Positions 1 through 8,200 of a stretch of DNA of 18,329 nucleotides are shown here, piece after piece; the stretch's first letter is position 1, and each line of letters begins with the position of its first letter. The position numbers were made by a program, and so were the translations under genes. This DNA is from Anaerolineae bacterium (lineage in GTDB: Bacteria; Chloroflexota; Anaerolineae; UBA4142), in NCBI GenBank assembly GCA_027457205.1, contig DAIDTM010000375.1:1-18329 (forward strand), read 5' to 3'. The notes beneath the pieces are model-generated. The model was given only the letters and a program-made list of their open reading frames with translations. It made no database searches and was not told where the DNA came from.

Positions 1-1
1 T

Positions 2-538
2 CAATCGCCAACGCTGATGGACTGGCGGACCGTCGAGCGCAACATCGAACTGCCGCTGGAGATTGTCGGCGCGCCGCGCGCCGAGCGCGAACACCGCGCC
101 GGCGAACTGCTCGACCTCATCCGCCTGCGCGATTTCGCCGCGCGCTATCCGCACGAGTTGTCCGTCGGAATGCAGCAGCAAGTCGCGATCGCGCGCGCAT
201 TATCGACGCGTCCGTCGATTCTGCTGATGGACGAACCGTTCGGCGCGCTGGACGAAATCACGCGCGAGCGATTGGGGCGCGAACTGCTCGACATCTGGGC
301 GCGCACGCACGTCACCATCCTCTTTGTCACGCACAGCGTCGGCGAAGCGGTCCGGCTTTCCGATCGCGTCGCCGTGATGTCGCCGCGCCCTGGGCACATC
401 GAGCGCGTCATCAATGTCGATCTGCCGCGTCCGCGTCCGGTCGAGATTCGCGAGCTGCCGCGCTACTGGGAATTGCTGCGCACAGTCCGCGCCGCGCTGC
501 ACCTGAACGACGATGCATCGAAGAATGGAGTGCAATGA
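2..538 (+). CDS. ABC importer ATP-binding protein, SsuB/TauB type (5' partial)
   Basis: This is the ATPase subunit that powers a small-molecule importer at the cytoplasmic face of the membrane. The reading frame is open from base 2, and the first residues (QSPTLMDWRTVERN) are the Q-loop region of the nitrate/sulfonate/taurine importer family. The N-terminus with Walker A therefore lies outside the window, and the ATG at 17 is internal. Visible motifs are the signature ELSVGMQQQVAIARAL, where the first signature glycine is Val but the second is kept, then Walker B ILLMDEPFGALDE and the switch histidine in FVTHSVGEA. The gene ends in a 4-base ATGA overlap with the permease gene, so the two are translationally coupled. 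Family assignment is secure; the substrate is not readable from this subunit. Confidence 0.93.
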   Translation, partial: QSPTLMDWRTVERNIELPLEIVGAPRAEREHRAGELLDLIRLRDFAARYPHELSVGMQQQVAIARALSTRPSILLMDEPFGALDEITRERLGRELLDIWARTHVTILFVTHSVGEAVRLSDRVAVMSPRPGHIERVINVDLPRPRPVEIRELPRYWELLRTVRAALHLNDDASKNGVQ

Positions 539-1362
539 ATCACACGCTCGTTTCTCCAACAACACACCACTGGAATCTTGAAATGCGCTTGAGTCGATGG
601 TTCCGCAAAAATATCCAATACATTCTCATTCCGTTCGCGCTGGCGCTGGCGCTGACGGCGTGGGAGGCAATTATCCAGATCAATCAATATCCCGCGTTCA
701 TCCTGCCCACGCCGCGCCAGGTCGCCGCAAGCTTCATCGAGAATTGGAGCAACGGAATCATTCCGTACCACCTGCAGATCACATTGTTTGAAATCGTCCT
801 GGGATTCAGCGTCTCTTTTGCTTTCGCCACCAGCGTCGGCTATGTGCTGGCAAAATCGCCGCTGATCGAGAAAATCGTATCGCCGTACCTCGTCGCCACG
901 CAAGCGATTCCGTTGGTCGCATTGGGTCCATTAATCGTCATCTGGATCAACACCGGTCCAGTGCAGAACGCACTGATCGCGGCGCTCGTCTCGTTTTTTC
1001 CGATGCTCGTCAATACCATCGTCGGCATCCGCGGGGTGCGCTCAGAGTACCGCGCGCTGATGCGCTCGTTCTCGGCGAGCCGGTGGCAAGTCCTGACGAA
1101 GCTCGAACTCCCCGCCGCGCTGCCAGTCTTTTTCGGCGGCGTGCGCGTCGGCGTGACGCTTTCGGTGATCGGCGTGGTCGTCGTCGAATTGCTCTGGGCA
1201 GACCGCGGCTTGGGCTTCTTGATCAATTTTGCGCGCGGCGCGCTCGATACGCCGCTGCTATTTGCCACCGTCGCTACACTATCGACGATGGCAATCGGAC
1301 TATACATTCTCGTCGCCATACTGGAACGCGTGGTAATTCGATGGCGGAGGAGTGAACCGTGA
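535..1362 (+). CDS. ABC importer permease, SsuC/TauC type
   Basis: This 275-residue integral membrane protein is the usual size for a binding-protein-dependent permease of the SsuC/TauC/ThiX group. A hydrophobic segment at about residues 28-48 is followed by several more membrane spans. The cytoplasmic EAA-type loop that docks on the ATPase is at about 171-205 (EYRALMRSFSASRWQVLTKLELPAALP). The start ATG overlaps the stop of the ATPase gene, and GGAG lies five bases upstream of it, inside that gene. The stop overlaps the GTG start of the binding-protein gene. It is inferred to form the translocation pore for the ligand delivered by that lipoprotein. Confidence 0.93.
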   Translation: MNHTLVSPTTHHWNLEMRLSRWFRKNIQYILIPFALALALTAWEAIIQINQYPAFILPTPRQVAASFIENWSNGIIPYHLQITLFEIVLGFSVSFAFATSVGYVLAKSPLIEKIVSPYLVATQAIPLVALGPLIVIWINTGPVQNALIAALVSFFPMLVNTIVGIRGVRSEYRALMRSFSASRWQVLTKLELPAALPVFFGGVRVGVTLSVIGVVVVELLWADRGLGFLINFARGALDTPLLFATVATLSTMAIGLYILVAILERVVIRWRRSEP

Positions 1363-2372
1363 AGATCATGCTGGGTCGACTTGGACTCGTATCGGTCATC
1401 GCACTGGCGCTTGCCGCGTGCGCGCCCGCGCCGTCGGCTGCGCCCACGTTGACACCCGCGTCGCCGGCGACGGCAAGCGCGCTGACTTCCGTCACCGTCG
1501 TGATGGGATATATCCCGGACATCCAGTTCGCGCCATGGTACGTGGCGGACAAGAAAGGGTACTTTGCGGCAGAGGGTCTCCAGGTCAAATACAACTGGGG
1601 TTTTGAAGTGGACGGGGTGAAGCTGGTTGGTGCGAACCAAGCCGACTTTGCGCTGCTCGGCGGCGATCAGGTGATTCAGGCGCGCTCGCAAAACATCCCG
1701 CTCGTCTACGTCGCCAATTACTATAACGCGTTTCCCATTGCGATCTTCTCCCTGAAAGACAAGAACATCAAAACGCCGCAGGACTTGGTCGGGAAAAAAG
1801 TGGGACTGCCGGCGTTTTACGGCGCGACGTACACCGGCTGGCGCGCGCTGCTTTACGGCGCGGACATCAAAGAGTCGGAGGTGCAGACTCAAAATATCGG
1901 CTTTACGCAGGGGGCGGCGGTAACGCAGGGCTTGGTCGATGCGGCGGCGGGCTATTCCAACAATGAACCGGTGCAACTCGCGCTCGCCGGCAAACAGATC
2001 AACGTCATTCAGGTTTCCGATTACAGCAAACTGGTGGGCATCGGTCTGGTCACGAATGAAAAAACGGTCGCCGAGCGACCGGAGATTGTTCAAAAGGTGG
2101 TCACCGCGTTGATCCGCGGCATCGAGGATACAATAAATAATCCGGACGAGGCGTTGAACATTTCCCTTCAGAGTCTGCCGGAAGCTGGAGGACAGAACCT
2201 GAAAACAACTCAAGCGGTGCTGAACGCTTCCGTCAAGCTCATGGTCAGTCCGCATTTGGGCTACGTTGATCCAGCCGACTGGGCAGCGTCCGAGAAATTT
2301 ATGAAAGACGCCGGCTTTATCAAGACCGACGTCGACATTTCAAAGATTTTTACCAACAAGTTTGTGCCGTGA
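1359..2372 (+). CDS. ABC importer substrate-binding lipoprotein, NMT1/THI5-like
   Basis: This 337-residue extracytoplasmic binding protein is anchored as a lipoprotein. The signal peptide ends in the lipobox LAAC with Cys21, followed by an Ala/Pro/Thr-rich tether. The mature part begins with the NMT1/SsuA-like pattern MGYIPDIQFAPWYVADKKGYF and contains a second-lobe motif near GKKVGLPAFYGATYTGWRALL. The start is GTG, in a GTGA overlap with the permease stop and preceded by GGAGGAG at a good distance; an in-frame ATG three codons later is a weaker alternative. Family members bind thiamine precursors, riboflavin, sulfonates, nitrate or similar small molecules. The ligand here cannot be decided, and the leader region that might hold a riboswitch lies outside the window. 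Confidence 0.9.
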   Translation: MKIMLGRLGLVSVIALALAACAPAPSAAPTLTPASPATASALTSVTVVMGYIPDIQFAPWYVADKKGYFAAEGLQVKYNWGFEVDGVKLVGANQADFALLGGDQVIQARSQNIPLVYVANYYNAFPIAIFSLKDKNIKTPQDLVGKKVGLPAFYGATYTGWRALLYGADIKESEVQTQNIGFTQGAAVTQGLVDAAAGYSNNEPVQLALAGKQINVIQVSDYSKLVGIGLVTNEKTVAERPEIVQKVVTALIRGIEDTINNPDEALNISLQSLPEAGGQNLKTTQAVLNASVKLMVSPHLGYVDPADWAASEKFMKDAGFIKTDVDISKIFTNKFVP

Positions 2373-2381
2373 CGGAAGTAA

Positions 2382-2426
2382 AAAAATGCGGAAGGATGAA
2401 GACTGACTTCATCCTTCCGCATTTTT
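2382..2426. terminator. Bidirectional intrinsic terminator
   Basis: Arms 2382-2401 and 2407-2426 are perfect 20-base reverse complements around the five-base loop ACTGA. The left arm begins with five A and the right arm ends with five T, so a T run follows the stem on both strands. It lies between the stop of the + strand binding-protein gene (2372) and the stop of the - strand dehydrogenase gene (2442), so it can end both convergent transcripts. Confidence 0.93.
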
Positions 2427-2441
2427 AGTTCAGCCCTCGCA

Positions 2442-3179
2442 CTAGACCCACAACCCGCCATGGACGTTCAGCACCGCGCCGGTGATGTACCGCGCCTTAT
2501 CGGACACGAGGAACGCAATCGCTTCGGCGACATCATCCGCGGTACCCAACGAGCCGAGTGGAATGAGACTGGGCAGTTCGCGACGGTCGGAATCGCTCAT
2601 CGCGTACGTATCGATAAAGCCGGGACTGACCAGATTAGCGCGAATACCGTACCGCGCTTCGCTGCGCGCGACCGATTTGCTGAGGACGACCAGCCCGGTA
2701 TTGGCGGCGTTGTACGCGGCGGTCGTCGGCGCGCCGCGCGTTGTCTCCGCGTTCAGCGAGCCGATGTAGACGATGTTGCCGCTCTTTTGCGCGCGCATCA
2801 CCGCGAGCGCGTATTTCGTGCAATAGAACGCACTCGACAGGTTGCCGTCGAGAATGCGCCGCCACTCGTCGATCTCCGTATCGAAGACCGACTTGACGAG
2901 GAAGGGTCCCGCGTTGTTGACTAGAATATCGATCCGTCCAAACGCCGCTATCGTCTGATCGATCAATTGCTTAGCGCCCTCCGGCGTCGCGACATCGGCT
3001 TGGATCGACATCGAGCGCGGCGCGGCGGCTTGCGCCGGCGTCAGCGTCTCACGCGCGGCGTCGGCGTCCTTCTGATAATTCACGACGACCGAGATGCCGT
3101 CCGCCGCCAGCCGCCGGGCAATGCCGCGCCCGATTCCTTTACCGCTCCCGGTCACTATCGCCACGCGTTCGTCTGCCAT
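2442..3179 (-). CDS. SDR-family oxidoreductase, FabG-like, catalytic Lys replaced by Asn
   Basis: This 245-residue protein has the length of a classical short-chain dehydrogenase/reductase. The Rossmann cofactor motif TGSGKGIG is at residues 10-17, Asp62 sits in the adenine-pocket ADV motif, NNAG is at 88-91, and the active-site Asn113, Ser141 and Tyr156 are in their normal places. The fourth catalytic residue is not: the usual YxxxK reads YNAAN, with Asn160 where Lys is expected. The closing PGFI and ITGAVLNVHGG motifs are intact. It may be a reductase with altered activity, a binding protein, or the product of a base error at this codon. The gene starts 12 bases after the secreted hydrolase stop and is probably co-transcribed with it. 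The natural substrate is unknown. Confidence 0.9.
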   Translation of the reverse strand: MADERVAIVTGSGKGIGRGIARRLAADGISVVVNYQKDADAARETLTPAQAAAPRSMSIQADVATPEGAKQLIDQTIAAFGRIDILVNNAGPFLVKSVFDTEIDEWRRILDGNLSSAFYCTKYALAVMRAQKSGNIVYIGSLNAETTRGAPTTAAYNAANTGLVVLSKSVARSEARYGIRANLVSPGFIDTYAMSDSDRRELPSLIPLGSLGTADDVAEAIAFLVSDKARYITGAVLNVHGGLWV

Positions 3180-3191
3180 GATTCCCCCGTT

Positions 3192-4538
3192 TCAATAACT
3201 TGACTCTGAAGCGATCTGTTCCTGCTGCAAGACGCGCTTGTCCACCGTAATCGGCGTCGCGCGCGGATTGAGATATTGATCGAAGAAGGAAAGGGTGCGC
3301 GACATGAACAGCTGCCAGCCCCAACCGGTAAAGACGTGCCCCTGCCCTGGATAGGTGTACAGTTCTACCGGCTTGCCTAGCGCAGTGAGTTGATTGGCGA
3401 GGTCGACCGACCATTGGATAGGAACCGTATCATCCGCCTCGCCATGATGAATGATGAGTGGCGTATTCATGTCTGCAAGATAACGGCTCGGTGAGGATTT
3501 CAAAAAGATCGCGTGTAGTTGTCCCCGATAATCTGTCGGCGCATCGGGCGGCGGGGTCGGCACGCCCTGATTGAAATCTGGATCAAATTGGTAGAGTTTG
3601 TACGCCGTGCGCGGCACCGGCGTAACCAGCGGCGACGTGCAGCCGGCGAGCCAGCAATAATGCACCTCATCGTCCGACGAGACCGCGCCGTACAGCGATC
3701 CAACCTTGATCGAATGATTGACCGCCAGCACGCGCATCGTCACACCGCCGCCCATACTGTGCCCCCAAATGCCCACATGCGAGGTATCGGCGTACGGCAG
3801 CGAAGGCAAATCGGCGATCAGGTTCAACACGTCAATCGCATAACCAATGTCGAAGGGGTTCGCGCCGCACTGCGATCCGCCATAGCAGCGATAGTCCGAG
3901 GCGATAGTTAGGTAGCCGTTTCTCGCGAAAACATCTGCCGAAGGCATGGTGCCATCGCCGCTTTTGTACTGGGCAGGCGGAAAGTAACCGTGATCTAAGA
4001 CGACGACCGGGAACGGTCCGATGCCGCGCGGGATGTTCATCATCCCGGTAATTCTCAAACCATCCGACGTGTATTCGATCAAGACTTGTTTGTATTGTCC
4101 ATCCGAAAGGACGCGCGTGATTTTGATTGCGCCGCCGCCGTACGGACGCGCGCGCAGCGCATCAATTGAAAGCACGTTCGGGTCAAGTCTAAGCGCGTAG
4201 CGGAACGGTGTCGCAGTGGGTGTCGGTGTGACAGTTGGCGTCGACGTGACTGTCGGCGTCAGCGTCGCGGTAGGCGTGACCGACGTCACTTCGGTCGTTG
4301 CCGTCACCGTTGCGTTAGTTGTCGCCGTAACCGTCGCCGTGATCGTCAGCGTCGCTGTTGGGGTGCGCGGCGTCGCCGTTGGCGTGATCGTTCCGGTTGG
4401 AGTGAGAATGACTTGAGTCAGAGTGGGAGTTGCCGATAGTGCATTGTCCGCGTATGCCGGGGGCGTCGGTATGGCAAAACTGCGCCATGTGAGGACTAGG
4501 ATGAGCAGCCCTAGCGCGGCGATAGAGAAATTCTTCAC
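3192..4538 (-). CDS. Secreted alpha/beta hydrolase with Thr/Pro-rich linker
   Basis: The protein is 448 residues from the chosen GTG start. It opens with a charged residue and a hydrophobic stretch (KNFSIAALGLLILVLTW), a signal peptide or membrane anchor. A low-complexity TPTxT linker follows at about residues 35-111, then a catalytic domain of the dienelactone-hydrolase/prolyl-oligopeptidase type. The nucleophile elbow is GHSMGGG (Ser261), the acid is Asp369 in HHGEADDTVP, and the base is His401 in GQGHVF. It should therefore act outside the cell as an esterase or peptidase; the substrate is unknown. The frame is open upstream to 4622, but that would overlap the phosphatidyltransferase gene and remove the N-terminal signal, whereas GTG at 4538 sits exactly at the predicted transcription start of a TATAAT promoter. 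The dehydrogenase gene follows 12 bases later. Confidence 0.88.
   Translation of the reverse strand: MKNFSIAALGLLILVLTWRSFAIPTPPAYADNALSATPTLTQVILTPTGTITPTATPRTPTATLTITATVTATTNATVTATTEVTSVTPTATLTPTVTSTPTVTPTPTATPFRYALRLDPNVLSIDALRARPYGGGAIKITRVLSDGQYKQVLIEYTSDGLRITGMMNIPRGIGPFPVVVLDHGYFPPAQYKSGDGTMPSADVFARNGYLTIASDYRCYGGSQCGANPFDIGYAIDVLNLIADLPSLPYADTSHVGIWGHSMGGGVTMRVLAVNHSIKVGSLYGAVSSDDEVHYCWLAGCTSPLVTPVPRTAYKLYQFDPDFNQGVPTPPPDAPTDYRGQLHAIFLKSSPSRYLADMNTPLIIHHGEADDTVPIQWSVDLANQLTALGKPVELYTYPGQGHVFTGWGWQLFMSRTLSFFDQYLNPRATPITVDKRVLQQEQIASESSY
4206..4436 (-). repeat. Degenerate TPTxT linker repeat inside the hydrolase gene
   Basis: About 77 codons encode an almost pure Thr/Pro/Ala/Val run built from TPTAT-like units, between the signal peptide and the catalytic domain of the secreted hydrolase. 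The DNA is a degenerate repeat of ACGCCGAC-like units (minus strand), not an exact tandem array. Such linkers are common tethers in secreted proteins of Chloroflexota and may be glycosylated; that is inference. Confidence 0.8.
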
Positions 4539-4544
4539 GGCGCC

Positions 4545-4572
4545 ATTATAGCAAAAACGCGGCGGAACGCAA
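4545..4572 (-). promoter_or_regulatory. Sigma70-like promoter for the secreted hydrolase, leaderless start
   Basis: On the minus strand, TTGCGT (4567-4572) is separated by 16 bases from a perfect TATAAT (4545-4550). Six bases separate the -10 box from the GTG at 4538, so the first transcribed base would be the G of the start codon. No ribosome-binding sequence precedes that GTG. The transcript is therefore predicted to be leaderless. The promoter lies in the short gap just after the phosphatidyltransferase stop. Confidence 0.7.
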
Positions 4573-4594
4573 GAGGGATGGACTAGCGTGGATT

Positions 4595-5209
4595 TCAACC
4601 CACGGCTTGTTTCAATCGCCACAATCCAGCCGCGATTGCCAAACTCATCAGCATGATCGACAACGCGACCGCGGCGTCAAGAATATTGACACCGAACCAG
4701 AGGTACGTAAAGAGCGCGGGGTAGACGATGAGGTACGACTTGATCGCAAACGGCAACGGCGCGCGATACGAATTGCAGAGGTAGAGCGTCAGATTGAAGC
4801 CGGGATACGTCACGCCGTACATTCCCGCCAGAAACGGATTCAGCGCGCCGTACCACGCCAGCCCGGCGACGACGATCACCTCGCGCGCGTGGTCGCAATA
4901 CTGATCGAACAGCGCTCCGAATTTAGTGGCGCGATTGGTCGCGCGCGCGAGCGCCCCGTCCACGCCGTCGAGCGCAATCGCCGCGACGAACAGGAGAAAT
5001 GCGATGCGCGGGTGCGTTGGCATCAGCGCGACGACGACCGCGCCGAGAATCACCTGCGAAAACGAGACGGCGTTCGGCGAGACGTGCAGCGCGGCAAGCA
5101 CGCGCACCAGCGGCGAGTACACCGCTCGGAGCAAGCCGCGCGCGGGCGCGAGCAGTTTGCGTTCGAGGGAGGAGTAGGAGTAAGGAGATTGGGTCAATTC
5201 TTTACTCAA
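4595..5209 (-). CDS. CDP-alcohol phosphatidyltransferase family protein
   Basis: This 204-residue membrane enzyme transfers a phosphatidyl (or related) group from a CDP-linked lipid to an alcohol in phospholipid synthesis. It matches the family signature D-x2-D-G-x2-A-R-x8-G-x3-D-x3-D exactly, with the metal-binding acids at Asp81, Asp84, Asp102 and Asp106. The family's HVSPNAVS element is at 42-49, and about five hydrophobic segments surround the active site. The acceptor alcohol (glycerol phosphate, inositol phosphate or another) cannot be told. The start given is a TTG that overlaps the end of the restriction gene by eight bases and lacks a clear ribosome-binding site; a later TTG or GTG within the first 30 codons would also preserve the conserved domain. 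Confidence 0.88.
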   Translation of the reverse strand: MSKELTQSPYSYSSLERKLLAPARGLLRAVYSPLVRVLAALHVSPNAVSFSQVILGAVVVALMPTHPRIAFLLFVAAIALDGVDGALARATNRATKFGALFDQYCDHAREVIVVAGLAWYGALNPFLAGMYGVTYPGFNLTLYLCNSYRAPLPFAIKSYLIVYPALFTYLWFGVNILDAAVALSIMLMSLAIAAGLWRLKQAVG

Positions 5210-8200
5210 ACTTCAACTTCGGCAGCGCGTTGACCAAATCCACCGTCTGCACGCTGACATTGATCACGCTCAACAACAAATTCAAAATGTATTTCGGATT
5301 GCCCACTTCTTTCGCCCAATCGTTGGGGTCGTTCTTGATGCCGCTGTCGGGATGAACCGTCACCTGATACCGTTCCATCACCCATTCAATCGCCGACTTG
5401 CCATTGACCACGTACTCATACGCCTCAGCGGGAATGTTGGTGAGCGTGATTTGGCTGTTGTAAATGATGGTGTCTTTTTGCCCTTTGGCGGGAAAGCGCA
5501 TCTTTTCCGCGCTGTAATTGATCGTCTCCATCCCCTTGCCCGACATGCCTTTTTCAATTTCACGGCGCGGAATACGATCATACAGCACCACCACACCTGG
5601 CGCGGCAGGAACGGTCTCGTAATTGACGTGCAATTCTGCCAACTGGCGACCTGTTTTGCTAAACTTCCAAAAATCGCGAACGTCTTCGACAAGCGGCAAA
5701 CGCGGCAGTTGCTTTTTCAAATCATTCGCAAACGTGGTGCGATATTCTGGACTGTGCAGAATGCCATACACGTAATAGAAAATATCTTCCTTGGTGACGT
5801 TCTTGCCATACTGCTTTTTGGCGCGTTCCAAAATGAAATCCGACACGCCATCCCTGCGGACATATTCGCTTTCGCCGACAGCATCCCACAAGGTTGGGTT
5901 TTGCTTGTCTTGTTCTTCGTAGTAGTAAAGCGGGAAACATTGTGTACCAGAATCTAAACAGTTTAAATCAGGTATACAGTTGGCAATTATTGCTGTATTT
6001 TCCTTGCTTCCGCCCAAACCAGAAACACAAATTACTAAATTCTCTAGCGAAGGATTGGGGAAAATTTTGGGCAGTTGATAAACACGTTCATTGAGAGCGC
6101 GATCAAAATATGCTTTTTGTTTGAAGAACGGTCTATATAAGCTCGTGCGAATACTGCTTGCATCAAACGTCATTATCCTATTCGACGATAACCACATTAA
6201 AGGGTTGTCCGACCAACTAAATTTCGTTGAATCAAACGAAACAATTTCTCTTGGCTCTACCTTTGGATTAGTTTTTTTTGCTTTGTTAAATCGGACAAGT
6301 TCTTTGTTGTAAAAATCAATACTCAACTCAACATTCTTTTGTAGCTTTTCAGATGAAGAATTATAACACCACGCATCCCGAGTTGTCGCTAATCCTCTGC
6401 CGTAAAATGGAACGAAAAAGGTCGATTTATTATTTTTGTCATCCTTGTCGCCCAAAGGTATAAACGTATCAAACACATCATTCCGCTGGGCAAGCCAATC
6501 GCCGTGTTCATCAGGTGACAACGTTTGCCAGGTCATTTCAGGGTTGGCAAGCGAACCGAATTTTTTGAGGATGGCTAGTTTTTCTTCACGGTCTAGATAA
6601 TCACCAATGTCGTGATAATGAATCGTCGCCTTGGCAGTTTTCACCGCAGGTTTCTTGACCAAGAACGTAATCGCAATCGGCGTGCGAGAACCAGAGCCAA
6701 ACAACTTGCCGCCCTCTTTGCGACTTACTTCTCCACTGGTACGTTGGTCGCCACGCAAATTAAATACCCAAATGCTCGTAAATTCTTTTTCTAATGTTTT
6801 GCGGAATCCATCTGTATTGTTACCATCCAACCAACCACTGTTTGAAATAAACGCAATCACGCCGCCGTGTTCAGGGTCTAATCGGTCAGTGCTCCAACGA
6901 AATGCCTTGATGTAAGAATCGTACAGCGAGTTTTTATTCGTCGCATCAGTTGCTTTGGCATAAGTGCTCGCAATGCGGGAATCCAAAAACTCGTATTTCT
7001 GATTTTGAGCATTGTCGTTCGCAGAACGTTGTCCTACGGAATACGGCGGATTGCCCATAATCACACGCAAGGGTGCTTTCTTCTGCTTCTCTACTCGTTC
7101 CGAGTTCCGATGTAACATTTCGGAAAATTGTTGCTGGCTTGCGCCCGTTTCGCCCAATTGAAAAGTATCCGTCAGCACAATGCCTTCAAACGGATAATAG
7201 AGGCCGCCCATACCGTCATTAGGGTCTGGGGTGGCATCGTGGTAAGCATTTTCAATATTGACGGCGGCAATGTAATACGCCAGCAAAACAATTTCGTTCG
7301 CGTGCAATTCGTGCTGGTACTTGCGCTCCAAATCTTGTGGCTGGATGAGTCCGCTTTGCAACAAGCGCGTCATAAATGTGCCAGTGCCCGCGAACGGGTC
7401 GAGGATATGAATGTTCTCGTCCGTCAGACCGCGCCCAAATTCCTGTCTCAACAAATCATCCGCTGAACGAATGATAAAGTCCACCGCTTCAACGGGTGTA
7501 TACACAATTCCCAATTGCTCCACCATCTTGGGAAACGCCGTTTTGAAAAACTTGTCGTACAGTTCGATAATGATGCGCTGTTTGCCTTCGGCATTGTCGA
7601 TCTTTTCCGCGCGTTTCTTGACCGATTCGTAGAATCGCCGCAAGGTGTCGGATTCTTCCGCCAGTGGCTCGCCGCCGAGCGCATCCAACATGCCTTGCAT
7701 CGCCGTCGAAACCGCATTGTGCTTGACAAACGAATAGCCCTCGAACAACGCCTCAAAGATTGGCTTGGTGATAATGTGCTGTGCCAGCATGTCAACCGCT
7801 TGCGCTTGCGTAATGCTGGGATTGATATTCTTTTGCAAGCCCGCCACAAAATTGGCGAACGCGGCTTTTTGGTCTTTCTTGTGCTCAACCAGGTATTGAA
7901 TGCGTTCCTTTTGGCGTTCGGCAATGACCGCCACATCCTTTGCCCATTGCTCCCAATAACGGCGATCACCGACCTTTTGCACCAGCCGCGCAAAGACGAC
8001 CGATTGCAACTGCTCGAACTGCAACGCCAATTGACGATGAATGCTTTGCGTGGTCTCTTGGGTCGCCGAATCTTCTCTGACCGCAACGGGGTTGCCGTGT
8101 TCATCGTAGGTATATTCGGTTCGCCCCACCAAAATTTGATTGGGGCGTTTCTTGTTCAGTTCGATTTTGTTGACGGTGGCATTGAATCGGTCATCGTGCG

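Noticed and set aside
840..2255. Long minus-strand open frame opposite the permease and binding-protein genes
   Set aside because: It has Arg/Ser/His-rich low-complexity composition and no recognisable motif, and it lies opposite two well-supported genes; it is a by-product of high GC.
4206..4436. Possible CRISPR-like or microsatellite array
   Set aside because: The repetition is a degenerate Thr/Pro codon run in one reading frame; there are no constant repeats with unique spacers.
4587..4604. Short inverted repeat (CGTGG/CCACG) around the phosphatidyltransferase stop
   Set aside because: The stem has only five pairs and no T-run follows, so it does not qualify as a terminator.
4539..4622. 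Upstream extension of the secreted hydrolase to an ATG at 4622
   Set aside because: It would overlap the preceding gene, add residues before the signal peptide and contain the promoter -10 and -35 boxes.
5165..5193. Purine-rich GGAG-repeating tract on the + strand
   Set aside because: It is the complement of Ser/Tyr/Pro codons at the start of the phosphatidyltransferase gene, and no plus-strand gene follows; it is probably chance.
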